Assembly: GCA_021740625.1 (NCBI GenBank) | Contig: JAIOZK010000002.1 | Coordinates: 233,942 to 297,941 of the forward strand | DNA from: Bacteroidales bacterium | GTDB taxonomy: Bacteria > Bacteroidota > Bacteroidia > Bacteroidales > JAIOZK01 | Reading direction: 5' to 3' | Length of the DNA: 64,000 nt | Part shown: piece after piece, positions 45,386 through 54,572 of the stretch | How the letters are laid out: every line of letters begins with the position of its first letter | Numbering within the stretch: position 1 is the first letter of the stretch | Notes under the pieces: model-generated | Told to the model about the DNA's origin: nothing | The model's input: only the letters and a program-made list of their open reading frames with translations | Databases searched by the model: none | Translations under genes and position numbers: made by a program

Positions 45386-46495
45386 ATGGATGAAATCACT
45401 GAGTTTTTAAAATCAGGCGACTGGTATATCAGCCTGATCCTGCTTGCAGCATCGGTATTTGCTGCATTTCTTTTGAGGATCATTGCCATGTTTGTGATCC
45501 GGAAGATTTCCAAAATATCCCACTACGAGAATTTATATACCTACTCATTGATGTTCAGGGCATCGGGAACACTTTTTCTGATGCTGGTTCTGTTTTTTAT
45601 TGTTTCTCCCTTTCTGAACTTTCCTGCCGGGCTCATGGGAATCTTCAGACAGGCCTGGACCATCCTGTTGATCGTTGATATTGCATGGCTCATGATCAGG
45701 ATGGTAAGGACCATTAAGCTGCTGTTGCTACAGCGATATGATATTAAGGCCACTGATAATCTACGGGCGCGCAAGGTATACACACAGTTCCGGATACTTG
45801 AACAAATTCTGGTGGTGATCATCATTCTCATTGCCCTTGCGGTGGCCCTGATGACCTTTGACAAAGTGCGGGAGATTGGTGTGAGTATCCTGGCTTCGGC
45901 CGGACTGGCAGGTATTGTGCTTGGGTTTGCCGCGCAGAAAAGCCTGGCCAATGTGATTGCCGGGATACAAATCGCCATATCACAACCCCTGCGCCTGGAT
46001 GATGTGGTTGTGGTGGAAGGGGAATGGGGCAGGGTAGAGGAGATCACCCTGACCTATGTGGTCATCAACATCTGGGACGAGCGGCGTCTGGTCCTGCCCA
46101 TTACCTATTTTGTTGAAAATCATTTTCAGAACTGGACCCGTTCCTCCTCCAGAATATTGGGCACTGTTTATTTACATGTAGACTATAAATTTCCGGTGGA
46201 AGAATTGCGTAAGGAATTGAAAAGGATTGTACAAAACACAGAATTATGGGACGGACGTGTAAACAATATACAGGTAACGGGAAGCAATGAAAAAACCATG
46301 GAAGTGCGGGCGCTGGTCAGTGCTTCCGATTCATCCAAAGCCTGGGATCTCCGGGTGCTGGTTAGAGAAAAACTCATCGAATTTATCAGGAAGCAATATC
46401 CGGATTTCTTGCCACAAAGCAGGCTCATCCTGAACGAAAAGCAGAAAAACAAAAAAGCATCCCCCGAAAAACCGGAGGATGCCCCAAATTATTAA
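45386..46495 (+). CDS. MscS-family small-conductance mechanosensitive channel
   Basis: About 369 residues. Four N-terminal helices are followed by the pore-lining TM3 and the MscS beta domain: FAAQKSLANVIAGIQIAISQ, then PLRLDDVVVVEGEWGRVEEI and VLPITYFVENHFQNWTR. The C-terminal alpha/beta domain ends in a basic tail. It opens under membrane tension to release solutes. ATG 45386 (MDEITEFLKSGDWYISL) is used because the longer frame from 45278 begins inside a REP-like hairpin. Its last 40 nt contain the intrinsic terminator of the convergent gdhA. Confidence 0.88.
   Translation: MDEITEFLKSGDWYISLILLAASVFAAFLLRIIAMFVIRKISKISHYENLYTYSLMFRASGTLFLMLVLFFIVSPFLNFPAGLMGIFRQAWTILLIVDIAWLMIRMVRTIKLLLLQRYDIKATDNLRARKVYTQFRILEQILVVIIILIALAVALMTFDKVREIGVSILASAGLAGIVLGFAAQKSLANVIAGIQIAISQPLRLDDVVVVEGEWGRVEEITLTYVVINIWDERRLVLPITYFVENHFQNWTRSSSRILGTVYLHVDYKFPVEELRKELKRIVQNTELWDGRVNNIQVTGSNEKTMEVRALVSASDSSKAWDLRVLVREKLIEFIRKQYPDFLPQSRLILNEKQKNKKASPEKPEDAPNY
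46445..46482 (-). terminator. gdhA intrinsic terminator embedded in the mscS coding sequence
   Basis: On the minus strand: GCATCCTCCG, loop GTTTTT, CGGGGGATGC (10-bp stem with one mismatch), then TTTTTTGTTTTT at 46456-46445. It lies 28 nt beyond the gdhA stop and within the final codons of mscS. Confidence 0.8.
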
Positions 46496-46514
46496 TTATT
46501 AATTATTAATTAAA
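46487..46514. repeat. Heptad (7-bp) array B
   Basis: Unit aattatt at 46487-46493, 46494-46500 and 46501-46507, followed by a partial copy. The array covers both convergent stop codons (mscS TAA 46493-46495 and gdhA TAA 46512-46510). Confidence 0.75.
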
Positions 46515-47850
46515 TAATCCCTTCATCCAGCATGGCATTTGCCACCTTCAGGAATCCTGCAACATTGGCTCCTTTCACATAGTTGATATAGCCATCTTCG
46601 TCTGTTCCGTGTTTTACGCAGGTATCGTGTATGTCGATCATGATCTGATGCAATCTTCTGTCGACTTCTTCCCTGGGCCAGTTAAGTTTCATGGAGTTTT
46701 GCGACATTTCGAGGCCAGATGTTGCAACGCCACCGGCATTTACAGCTTTGCCGGGCCCGAACAGGATCTTGTTTTCCTGGAAGATCTCAACGGCTTCTGG
46801 TGTACAGGGCATATTTGCTCCTTCAGCCACGAAGCTAACTCCGTTTTTCACCAGTGAAGCTGCATCTTCTTTGTTCAGCTCATTTTGTGTTGCGCAGGGC
46901 AATGCTACATCGCATTTCACTTCCCACGGACGTTTCCCCTGATAAAACTTGGCTTCCGGGAATTCGTAAGAATAGGGTTTTACGATGTCTTCGTTGGAAG
47001 CTCTTAGCTCAAGCATAAAGTCGATCTTATCTCCCGAGATACCATCCGGGTCGTAAATATAACCGTCAGGACCAGAGATGGTAACAACTTTAGCGCCTAG
47101 TTCAGTGGCTTTCTGAGCTGCACCCCAGGCAACATTGCCAAAGCCTGAAATGGCTACCAGTTTTCCTTCCAGTGATTCACCCTTGGTTTTGAGCATTTCC
47201 TTGGCGAAGTAAACCGTTCCAAATCCTGTAGCTTCAGGACGGATGAGGCTTCCGCCCCAGTTGATGCCTTTTCCCGTAAGCACGCCAGTATGCTCACGCG
47301 CAAGTTTTTTGTATGTACCGTAGAGATATCCAATCTCTTTACCGCCTACACCGATATCCCCGGCTGGTACATCTGTGTCGGGACCAATGGCATGCCAAAG
47401 CTCCAGCATGAACGACTGGCAGAAACGCATGATCTCAGTATCGGATTTTCCTTTCGGATCGAAATCGGATCCGCCTTTGCCACCTCCCATAGGAAGGGTT
47501 GTCAGGCTGTTTTTGAAGATTTGCTCAAATCCGAGAAACTTCAGGATACTCAGGTTAACACTTGGGTGGAAACGCAAACCGCCTTTGTAAGGTCCGATTG
47601 CGTTGTTGAACTGTACACGGTAACCAATATTTACGTGTACTTTACCATTGTCATCAATCCACGGTATTTTAAAAGTGAAAACCCGGTCGGGTTCGATAAT
47701 TCTTTCCACAATACCGGCGGCTTCGAAATGCGGATTTTCGTTCACCACGTCTTCAATTGATTCCAGAACCTCATGAACAGCCTGCAAATATTCAGTTTCC
47801 CCAGGATGTTTCTTCTCAAGGCCGATCATAATTTTTTCAATATCCATCAC
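46510..47850 (-). CDS. gdhA: NADP-type glutamate dehydrogenase
   Basis: 446 residues, the standard hexameric GDH length. Reductive amination of 2-oxoglutarate, cytosolic, central to ammonium assimilation. Substrate-domain motifs: YRVQFNNAIGPYKGGLRFHP, the catalytic Lys in LPMGGGKGGSDFDPKGKSD, and DVPAGDIGVGGKEIGYLYG. The Rossmann motif is ISGFGNVAWGAA. The sequence is of the NADP-biosynthetic type, though cofactor preference is a family inference. It carries an intrinsic terminator inside the neighbouring mscS gene and a -7 box 72 nt upstream. Confidence 0.95.
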   Translation of the reverse strand: MMDIEKIMIGLEKKHPGETEYLQAVHEVLESIEDVVNENPHFEAAGIVERIIEPDRVFTFKIPWIDDNGKVHVNIGYRVQFNNAIGPYKGGLRFHPSVNLSILKFLGFEQIFKNSLTTLPMGGGKGGSDFDPKGKSDTEIMRFCQSFMLELWHAIGPDTDVPAGDIGVGGKEIGYLYGTYKKLAREHTGVLTGKGINWGGSLIRPEATGFGTVYFAKEMLKTKGESLEGKLVAISGFGNVAWGAAQKATELGAKVVTISGPDGYIYDPDGISGDKIDFMLELRASNEDIVKPYSYEFPEAKFYQGKRPWEVKCDVALPCATQNELNKEDAASLVKNGVSFVAEGANMPCTPEAVEIFQENKILFGPGKAVNAGGVATSGLEMSQNSMKLNWPREEVDRRLHQIMIDIHDTCVKHGTDEDGYINYVKGANVAGFLKVANAMLDEGII

Positions 47851-47921
47851 TACTAGATTTAAAAGGTTTATAAATGAAAATATTTTTGTTAATAATTAAC
47901 ACTGTTAAAGAATTAACAGCA

Positions 47922-47929
47922 CAAAATTA
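47922..47929 (-). promoter_or_regulatory. Bacteroidota -7 box upstream of gdhA
   Basis: Minus-strand TAATTTTG, matching TAnnTTTG, about 70 nt before the gdhA ATG. The leader is AT-rich; no known riboswitch is recognised. Confidence 0.5.
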
Positions 47930-47981
47930 CATCTATTTAGGTGATTAGCAAACAAAAAACGGAATATTTTATGAACTAAAT

Positions 47982-48110
47982 TTCGAATATCGAACACCCA
48001 ATGTCGAATTTCGAAGTTGGGGGTTACCTCCTGTTCGACATTCGTTATTTAGTATTGGATATTCGACATTCAAATATCCAATATCCAATATCCAACATTC
48101 AATAATCAAT
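47982..48110. repeat. Heptad (7-bp) array C with inverted arms
   Basis: Left arm 47982-48023 in phase: ttcgaat, atcgaac, acccaat, gtcgaat, ttcgaag, ttggggg. Right arm 48034-48110, eleven units in perfect phase: ttcgaca, ttcgtta, tttagta, ttggata, ttcgaca, ttcaaat, atccaat, atccaat, atccaac, attcaat, aatcaat. The right arm reverse-complements much of the left, so the whole could form a long imperfect hairpin. It occupies the middle of the 372-bp gap between gdhA and the MORN gene (47851-48222); apart from the gdhA -7 box I see nothing else there. Confidence 0.85.
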
Positions 48111-48222
48111 GAGTACTCACGCCCGAAATTGGATATTGCATTTGTGCATTTTAGGTGTTGACAATTTGCCTGTACAATTAAAAAAAATCAAAACCGGATT
48201 GCCGCCGACTGCCACATGCCGG

Positions 48223-48879
48223 CTACTCCCCGCTGCTGCCAACCACCTCACCTTCCTCATATTCCAATTTCTCAACGACATTCCCCTCCGGATCATACAG
48301 GATCTCACGGCCATGTTTCTCATTATTTTTATAAGTTGTAACAGCTTTCAGGCTGCCATCGGGGTAAAATGCTTTTTGTACGCCATCACCCATATCGTAA
48401 TTGCCAACACCCACGATAATTCCCATATTATCCTTGTAAAGCCAGCGGCCGTGATATTTACCCTTTACAAAGCTACCTTCGATCATCGGTCTGCCGTTTT
48501 TATACCACTTTTTATATGCTCCATGCAAGGTGTCATTTACATAATGTTGAAGCTCTTCTCTGTTTCCATTTTCATAATAAGCTGTGGAAGGACCGTTCAA
48601 CATATCATTCCGGTAGCTTTCCTCGAGCTGCTTTTCCCCATTCTCATACCACCTGGCGGATTTTCCTTCAAGCGAACCATGCTCATAAGTAGACAACATG
48701 AACACTTGCCCGTTTTCATACCACCATTTGGCTTCACCATGGATCACATCATCCTGGTATGGGATTTCTGATTTCTTGTTACCGTTTTCATAATGATCGG
48801 TTTCAGTCCTTTTGCAGGAAGCTGTTGCAACAATAAGGATGATCAGAAAAAAGTAATTAGTTGAAGAATTCAAACGCAT
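48223..48879 (-). CDS. MORN-repeat (YwqK-like) lipoprotein
   Basis: 218 residues. Signal peptide with lipobox-like Cys (IVATASC, about residue 22). The rest is a series of seven or eight MORN-type repeats of about 22 residues with the pattern G..KWYENGQ....Y.NG, for example WWYENGQVF, RWYENGEKQ, YYENGNRE and KWYKNGRPM. Such repeats make beta-hairpin ladders; in Bacteroidota these proteins are envelope components of unknown role. The start lies inside the 3' end of the LysM gene (23-nt overlap), so expression is coupled to it. Confidence 0.8.
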   Translation of the reverse strand: MRLNSSTNYFFLIILIVATASCKRTETDHYENGNKKSEIPYQDDVIHGEAKWWYENGQVFMLSTYEHGSLEGKSARWYENGEKQLEESYRNDMLNGPSTAYYENGNREELQHYVNDTLHGAYKKWYKNGRPMIEGSFVKGKYHGRWLYKDNMGIIVGVGNYDMGDGVQKAFYPDGSLKAVTTYKNNEKHGREILYDPEGNVVEKLEYEEGEVVGSSGE

Positions 48880-51418
48880 TTCTTTCTCTTTTCGTTTTGT
48901 AAGGCTTCTGGTTCAAAAAATGATAATTGGGTTGTTTTACCATGCGATAGTTCCGGTAATTGTAAATGTTCCAGTAGGCATTTTCATGTCCGCCTTTCCG
49001 GGTATTCCTGAAAACATATTTCCCGCGGATCATTTGCGGGGAAAAATAGGGCAGGCAATCTTTGAAATCCGTTCCGAAATTCATCAGGGCCGATAAAAAA
49101 TACATGCCAATGTCGAAACCCTGAAAAGCAAAGTAGTCGGGTTCGGTATGGAATCTTTGCCTGAACTTTTTGATGAAGCAGGAAGTTATTTCCTGATCAT
49201 AATCCACAAAACCCGGGGCAAGTACGTGCAGGTCCAGGTTGAGGTAGAGTTCCGGTTCGAATTCGGCAAAATCATCCCAGTTGGGCAGCCCGAAAAGATG
49301 GATGTCAAAAGTATCCCGTAAAACATTCAGATTGACCAGGATGTCCAGCATCTGGCTTTTGTCCTCTGTAAGGGCGATGATCACATTATCCCTGACCACG
49401 GAAGCATTGTTGATGATGCCTTGTGCACTGTCTGTTTTATAGATTACTTCCGTGATGCGGTTTGGAATGATGGTGGAATCGCTGATCAGGGTGTCGAACA
49501 CATCCCTGGGATAAAGCATGTTTTCCACTTTCAGGGAGGCAAGCAATTCGAATTCTTCATCTTCCTCTTTTGCATCATCCAGTTGTTCAAAAACATCCTG
49601 TGAGCGTTCCACCAGGATATTCTGCAGGGCATGGTTGGGAACGGTATAAGCCCAGGGGATATATTCACTGAATGCTGCAAAGAACTCATTCACCTCATCC
49701 TGGTAGCGGTATTCATTGTCCCTTACCAGGATGATCTTGGCATCGGGGTATTTTTGCAAAACAAAATCCACCACCTGTTCGATCTGCTTTTCCATAGAGG
49801 GCTGGACTTTAAAAGCGAAGGGATTGTTTTCAACCAGCTCTGGCGTGTTGGTAAACGGATTGACGATGTTGATCTGGTACAATTTGGCAAAACGCGCAAC
49901 GATCCCGAAATTTTGTCTGAAAAGGGGACCGATGATCAGGTCCATGTCCCGGAGTTCAGGCTTTTTCAGTATCTGGTAGGTTGCGTCTGCATCTGTGCCA
50001 ACGTCATAAACGTAAAGCTCTGTTTTCAAACCCTGCTGTATGAGGGTATCCATGGCTATCTTCAGTCCTTCATAAAACTGGATGAAACGGAATGGGGCGG
50101 GCAATACATCTTTGTTTTCTTCCATGAGCTGATCCCACTGGAGACTGTCAGCCTCCTCCAGGTAAAAAGGGAGCATGAGGGCAATTTTGTAAGTATGATC
50201 GAGATTTTCCTGCCTGTTTGCATAGCACAGCAGACTGTCCTGCTCAGGCAACTCTTCGATCCGGATGATCTCCAGTTGTTTGCTTGTATCTTTCTTGGCG
50301 ATGGGCATTTTTTCATATTGAACAGGGATCCTGACGATCTGTCCACGATAAGCTTTTCTTTTGATCTCGGGGTTGATCTCCTGCAAATCCGAAACCTGCA
50401 CGCCATACTTTTTGGCGATCTTATGCAGTTTTTCTTTTCGTTCTTCTACTTTGTGAATGATGTACTTTTTGTTTTCTTTGGATACAGGGATGTTGATAAT
50501 CTGCCCGATCCTGAGATCTTCTTTGAGGCCTTTGTTGAATAACATCAAACTGTCGAGGCTTACCTTATAAGTTCTCGCGATCCTGTATAAAGTTTCCCCC
50601 TTTTTTACTTCATGTTTTACAAAGCCATCTTCTACGGTCTTTTGTTCTGTAGTGCTTTCTTCCTGTAGAATTTCTTCTTCATGTTTTCCGGGTATCCTGA
50701 TGATCTGCCCGATGGCAATATCGGGTGTAAGTCCGGGATTGATCTCCCTGATATCCCCGAGGCTTACTTCGTAAAGTTTGGAGATACGATAAAGTGTCTG
50801 GCCTTTCTGAACCACATGTTTGGTATATTCCGTATCTTCAGGGATGTTTAATGGAAGTATCTTTTCTTTCGGAACAGTGGTATCTTGGCTGACTGCCTCT
50901 TTACGTCCGGGCCTGACTAGCTCACTCCTCCCGGTTTTGGGCACAGGTTCTTGCGAAATTTCTTTGCTGACATTTACGGGTACTTTAACGTACTCCCCAT
51001 CTTTCAGGGGTTCTCGTAGATCGGGATTGGCACTTTTGATCAGCCTGGGATCGATCACATAGATATATCCTACATCTTTGAATGTTTCCCCGGCTCTTGA
51101 AATGTGATAGAAAAAGTCGAATTTACCATCGCTCAATGGTTCAAATCCTTCCGGTTCAAATGATCTGAAAGGGATCTTCAGTTCCTGTCCGATGCTCAGT
51201 TCTTTACTTGCATCAGGATTGTTTTCCCTGATATCGTTCAGGCTGGTGCTGTATGCCCGGGCAATGGAGTAAAGGGTCTGGCCTTTATCTACTTTGTGGA
51301 TATAGTAATCCTGTCCGTTGATTTTTTCAATGCGATCCGATCTCTCGATTTCAATACCTTGCGGAAACAGTTGTGCCGCCGACAATAGCAGAAGAAGTAC
51401 TGTGCAGTAATATTTCAC
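48857..51418 (-). CDS. LysM-repeat protein fused to a type I periplasmic-binding-protein domain
   Basis: 853 residues with a signal peptide (1-20). Five LysM modules are visible at about 38-83, 100-150, 205-252, 270-316 and 320-370 (typical core VKKGETLYRIARTYKVSL); the second is degenerate. LysM binds peptidoglycan glycan strands. Residues about 415-800 resemble the ABC-type branched-chain amino-acid receptor fold (YKIALMLPFYLEEADS, FYEGLKIAMDTL, DLIIGPLFRQN). Similar fusions occur in Bacteroidota next to guaA. It may tether a ligand- or peptide-sensing module to the wall; no transporter genes adjoin it. The start is GTG at 51418. Confidence 0.88.
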   Translation of the reverse strand: MKYYCTVLLLLLSAAQLFPQGIEIERSDRIEKINGQDYYIHKVDKGQTLYSIARAYSTSLNDIRENNPDASKELSIGQELKIPFRSFEPEGFEPLSDGKFDFFYHISRAGETFKDVGYIYVIDPRLIKSANPDLREPLKDGEYVKVPVNVSKEISQEPVPKTGRSELVRPGRKEAVSQDTTVPKEKILPLNIPEDTEYTKHVVQKGQTLYRISKLYEVSLGDIREINPGLTPDIAIGQIIRIPGKHEEEILQEESTTEQKTVEDGFVKHEVKKGETLYRIARTYKVSLDSLMLFNKGLKEDLRIGQIINIPVSKENKKYIIHKVEERKEKLHKIAKKYGVQVSDLQEINPEIKRKAYRGQIVRIPVQYEKMPIAKKDTSKQLEIIRIEELPEQDSLLCYANRQENLDHTYKIALMLPFYLEEADSLQWDQLMEENKDVLPAPFRFIQFYEGLKIAMDTLIQQGLKTELYVYDVGTDADATYQILKKPELRDMDLIIGPLFRQNFGIVARFAKLYQINIVNPFTNTPELVENNPFAFKVQPSMEKQIEQVVDFVLQKYPDAKIILVRDNEYRYQDEVNEFFAAFSEYIPWAYTVPNHALQNILVERSQDVFEQLDDAKEEDEEFELLASLKVENMLYPRDVFDTLISDSTIIPNRITEVIYKTDSAQGIINNASVVRDNVIIALTEDKSQMLDILVNLNVLRDTFDIHLFGLPNWDDFAEFEPELYLNLDLHVLAPGFVDYDQEITSCFIKKFRQRFHTEPDYFAFQGFDIGMYFLSALMNFGTDFKDCLPYFSPQMIRGKYVFRNTRKGGHENAYWNIYNYRNYRMVKQPNYHFLNQKPYKTKRERNAFEFFN

Positions 51419-51490
51419 CCTAACAGAATTTATGATTCGGAGTAAATTTATGAAATATATTGCAAAACGTGCCGAAAGTTTATTAATTGC

Positions 51491-53020
51491 TTATTCCCAT
51501 TCAATGGTTGATGGGGGCTTGGAGCTGATGTCGTAAACCACCCTGTTTACGCCTTTTACCTTGTTGATGATGTCGCTGGATATTTTGGCCAGGAATTCAT
51601 AGGGTAGATGTGACCAGTCGGCCGTCATTCCATCGGTGGATCCCACAGCCCGGAGGGCCACGACATTTTCGTAGGTCCTTTCATCGCCCATTACTCCCAC
51701 CGATTGTATGGGAAGCAATATTGCTCCGGCCTGCCAGACTTTATCGTAAAGATCATTCTTTTTTAATCCTTCAATGTACAGTTGGTCTACTTCCTGCAAT
51801 ATTCTTACCTTTTCGGCTGTGATGTCTCCCAGAATCCTGATGCCCAGACCCGGGCCGGGGAAAGGATGTCTTGACAAAATATCTTTCGGCATCTTGAGTG
51901 CACTACCGATCACCCTTACTTCATCCTTGAACAAGGTGCGCAGCGGTTCCACAACTTTCATTTTCATCTTGGCCGGCAATCCGCCAACATTGTGATGGGA
52001 TTTGATGGTTACAGAGGGGCCGTTCACAGATACCGATTCGATCACATCCGGGTAAATGGTGCCCTGCGCAAGCCACTTTACATCTTTAATTTTATGGGCC
52101 TCTTCATCAAATACATCGATAAATGTGCTGCCGATGATCTTTCTTTTTTTCTCGGGATCGGTGGCTTCTTTCAGGTTTCCCAGGAATCGTTCTTTGGCAT
52201 CCACACCTTTCACATTCAGGCCCAGGCCTTCATATTGCTGTAAAACTGTTTCGAATTCATTTTTACGCAGTAGACCGTTATCCACAAAGATACAATGCAG
52301 GTTCTTCCCGATTGCCCTGTGCAAAAGCATCGCTGCCACGGAAGAATCCACACCACCGGATAATCCCAGGACAACTTTATCGTTACCGAGTTGTTTTACC
52401 AGTCCGTTCACACTGTCTTCAATAAAAGAAATGGGGGTCCAACTCTGGGAGCATTTGCAAACATTGACAAGGTAGTTTTCGAGGATGAGTTTTCCTTCTA
52501 CTGAATGATAAACTTCGGGGTGAAACTGCAATCCGAAAATATTGTGGTCTTTCATCCAGAAGCCCGCAACCTGCACATCTTCTGTTGAAGCAATGGGTTC
52601 ATAGGTTTTTGGAAGATGGGTGATGGTATCACCGTGTGACATCCACACCTGGCTGCCAGAAGAAACACCTTTCATCAGCGGGTTTTCGTAATTTACATAG
52701 CCTATGTTGGCCCGGCCGTATTCCCGTATGGTGGAGTGGATCATTTCGGCGCCGTCTTCCAGGGCCAGAAGTTGAGCCCCGTAACAAACACCCAGGACCG
52801 GATAGTTCTTTTTCAGTTCCTTCAGATTTGGTCGTGGAGCGCCTTTGTCATAAACCGAAAAGGGACTGCCTGATAAAATAACACCCTTGATGTTTTCCTT
52901 TTTTTCAGGGATTTTGTTGAAGGGATGAATTTCGCAGTAAACATTTAACTCACGTACCCTGCGTGCGATCAACTGGGTGTATTGCGAACCGAAGTCGAGA
53001 ATGATAATTGTTTCTTCCAT
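51491..53020 (-). CDS. guaA: GMP synthase (glutamine-hydrolysing)
   Basis: Converts XMP to GMP with glutamine and ATP. 509 residues with both domains: class I amidotransferase ([15 protein letters not shown], nucleophile Cys in [11 protein letters not shown], His and Glu in [10 protein letters not shown]), ATP-pyrophosphatase (P-loop [15 protein letters not shown]) and the dimerisation domain ending in the canonical PPSTIEWE. A -7 box lies only 4 nt before the ATG, suggesting a leaderless or nearly leaderless transcript. The LysM gene follows 72 nt downstream on the same strand. Confidence 0.96.
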   Translation of the reverse strand: MEETIIILDFGSQYTQLIARRVRELNVYCEIHPFNKIPEKKENIKGVILSGSPFSVYDKGAPRPNLKELKKNYPVLGVCYGAQLLALEDGAEMIHSTIREYGRANIGYVNYENPLMKGVSSGSQVWMSHGDTITHLPKTYEPIASTEDVQVAGFWMKDHNIFGLQFHPEVYHSVEGKLILENYLVNVCKCSQSWTPISFIEDSVNGLVKQLGNDKVVLGLSGGVDSSVAAMLLHRAIGKNLHCIFVDNGLLRKNEFETVLQQYEGLGLNVKGVDAKERFLGNLKEATDPEKKRKIIGSTFIDVFDEEAHKIKDVKWLAQGTIYPDVIESVSVNGPSVTIKSHHNVGGLPAKMKMKVVEPLRTLFKDEVRVIGSALKMPKDILSRHPFPGPGLGIRILGDITAEKVRILQEVDQLYIEGLKKNDLYDKVWQAGAILLPIQSVGVMGDERTYENVVALRAVGSTDGMTADWSHLPYEFLAKISSDIINKVKGVNRVVYDISSKPPSTIEWE

Positions 53021-53024
53021 CTTA

Positions 53025-53032
53025 CAAAATTA
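53025..53032 (-). promoter_or_regulatory. -7 box immediately before guaA
   Basis: Minus-strand TAATTTTG ends 4 nt before the ATG, so transcription would begin at or next to the start codon. No -33 TTTG at good spacing was found, so this may be fortuitous. Confidence 0.35.
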
Positions 53033-53154
53033 TTATAATTTGCTCAAAATCCGGTGGTGATGTGCGTAACTTGTGAAAACATACAATTTCTTTTTTTGCC
53101 ATGGAGACCAGATTATTTATTCGTAATTTCGTAATAAGATAAAATGAAAGAATT

Positions 53155-53622
53155 ATGGCTAAAAGAAAGAAGAAGAAGGGCAATGTATTTGCCTGGATCA
53201 TTATCATACTGGCATTGGTAGTAATTGGATATTTCCTTTACCCCAGGGTATATCCCGGGATCAAAAACTTTTTTACAAAACCACCTGCAGAAGCACCATC
53301 TGATGTACATGTACTTGAAAACCATCCTTTAACAGGTTTTACGTGGGTGAGTGATCTGGACGGGGCCATGATGGAACTCAAAAGCAATGGCAGCTTTACA
53401 GTTGATTTTCCGGGAGTGGATGACAGACGTAAGATTTTCGGGCATTTTAAAATGGACGGAGAACGCATCATTTTCGTGAACCATCCTTCCACTGCCATTT
53501 GTGTAGGCGAAGAAGGTGTTTATAAATACGAGCTAAAAGATGGAAATCTCAACTTCGAGATCATCAGCGATGGCTGCAAACACCGAAGGGAGCATATGGA
53601 GATGGGGTGGTTTAAGTTGTGA
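53155..53622 (+). CDS. Membrane-anchored hypothetical protein
   Basis: 155 residues: a very basic N-terminus (AKRKKKKGN), one transmembrane helix (about 11-30), a Pro-rich linker and a soluble beta-rich domain of about 100 residues expected in the periplasm. Conserved-looking features are LTGFTWVSDLDGAMMELK and two cysteines (AICVGEEG, SDGCKH) that could pair. The fold hints at a small lipocalin-like barrel, but I do not recognise the family. It is divergent from guaA. A heptad array begins at its stop codon. Confidence 0.7.
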   Translation: MAKRKKKKGNVFAWIIIILALVVIGYFLYPRVYPGIKNFFTKPPAEAPSDVHVLENHPLTGFTWVSDLDGAMMELKSNGSFTVDFPGVDDRRKIFGHFKMDGERIIFVNHPSTAICVGEEGVYKYELKDGNLNFEIISDGCKHRREHMEMGWFKL

Positions 53623-53695
53623 GTGGTGAGTAGTGAGTAGTGGTTGCTGTCTTGGTCGATGGTTGTTAGTCATTAGTCATTAGTCATTAGTCATT
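53619..53695 (+). repeat. Heptad (7-bp) array D
   Basis: Eleven consecutive sevens in unbroken phase, the first containing the stop codon of the upstream gene: gtgagtg, gtgagta, gtgagta, gtggttg, ctgtctt, ggtcgat, ggttgtt, agtcatt, agtcatt, agtcatt, agtcatt. The unit sequence changes completely along the array while the 7-bp period is kept. Confidence 0.85.
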
Positions 53696-53720
53696 TCCCT
53701 GTCTTCTGTTGATCCAGGAA

Positions 53721-54569
53721 CTAAAGCAACCACCTTTCCGCCCGTTCCGGTTTTTCCGGGTCAAAAACAACCACGCTTAACTCCGGTCCGTCTGTAGCGG
53801 CATTGAAGGCCCAGGTTTTTCCGATCTTTTCTTTCCATTCACCTGTGATCCTGGTAGATTCATGGATATGACCGTGCATGCTCACAAGCGGGGATTTTTC
53901 CTCGATGAAATCCTTCACCGCGATGCTGCCCACATGCAGATCCAGGGGAACATGATCGATCATCTGACCGTCGAGGGCTGCCCGGTCAAGATTTGTTTCG
54001 TAAGGAGGTGTATGAAAAAGGAAAAGGCCTTTTGAAAGATCTTCTCTCCCGGCAAGTGTCTCAAGATCTTTTTTGATGCTGGTCCACTCCAGGTTCTTTT
54101 CAGCGTCTACACTCCTGAATCCCTCCGTGGGGTGTATGCAACCAGGATCTACGTAGCGGGAAACATCATATTTTTCCCAATCTTTGAGGCGAAAAGGGGT
54201 AGGGGGGACGATGGCATAACCATAAAAATCATAACCCCATTTTTTTATTTTCCTGTTATGCAGATAATACCACAGGTCTTCTTTTTCTTCGACTTCCCGG
54301 AAACTCGCTTCATTCACCCTGGGATCATCATTGCCCAGTATGAGAAAAACCCCGGGATAATCTTCTTTCATCTGTTCCCGCAAGGCTGAAAAGTTTTTCA
54401 ACAGGTAATCGTGGGTAAAATCATCTACGGCAACACTGGCCGAAAAACCATGTGGTAACAGGTCTCCACCCATGAAAAGACCATCGGGCTGTGTTTCGCG
54501 TACCAGGCTGAATAACTTGTAGTAGCGGTCGGTTTTGCCATGCAGATCGGAAACGAAGAAAAATTTCAT
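53721..54569 (-). CDS. Calcineurin-like metallophosphoesterase
   Basis: 282 residues. Metal-binding motifs in order: VSDLHGK (residues 7-13), MGGDLLPHG, ILGNDDPR (the usual GNHD His is Asp), LFHTPPYETN and SMHGHIHES. The set identifies the calcineurin-like superfamily, which hydrolyses phosphomono- or diesters with two metals; the GNDD variant marks a subgroup. Substrate is unknown. It starts 3 nt after the stop of the sensor-nucleotidyltransferase gene, so the two are one translational unit and may act on the same nucleotide modification. Confidence 0.87.
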   Translation of the reverse strand: MKFFFVSDLHGKTDRYYKLFSLVRETQPDGLFMGGDLLPHGFSASVAVDDFTHDYLLKNFSALREQMKEDYPGVFLILGNDDPRVNEASFREVEEKEDLWYYLHNRKIKKWGYDFYGYAIVPPTPFRLKDWEKYDVSRYVDPGCIHPTEGFRSVDAEKNLEWTSIKKDLETLAGREDLSKGLFLFHTPPYETNLDRAALDGQMIDHVPLDLHVGSIAVKDFIEEKSPLVSMHGHIHESTRITGEWKEKIGKTWAFNAATDGPELSVVVFDPEKPERAERWLL

Positions 54570-54572
54570 GCC

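Noticed and set aside
48109..48771. A plus-strand gene of 220 codons opposite the MORN lipoprotein
   Set aside because: It is the shadow of the repeats on the other strand and begins in array C; no signal or domain.
53619..53695. Heptad arrays as CRISPR arrays
   Set aside because: Units are 7 bp with no spacers, and no cas genes are present.
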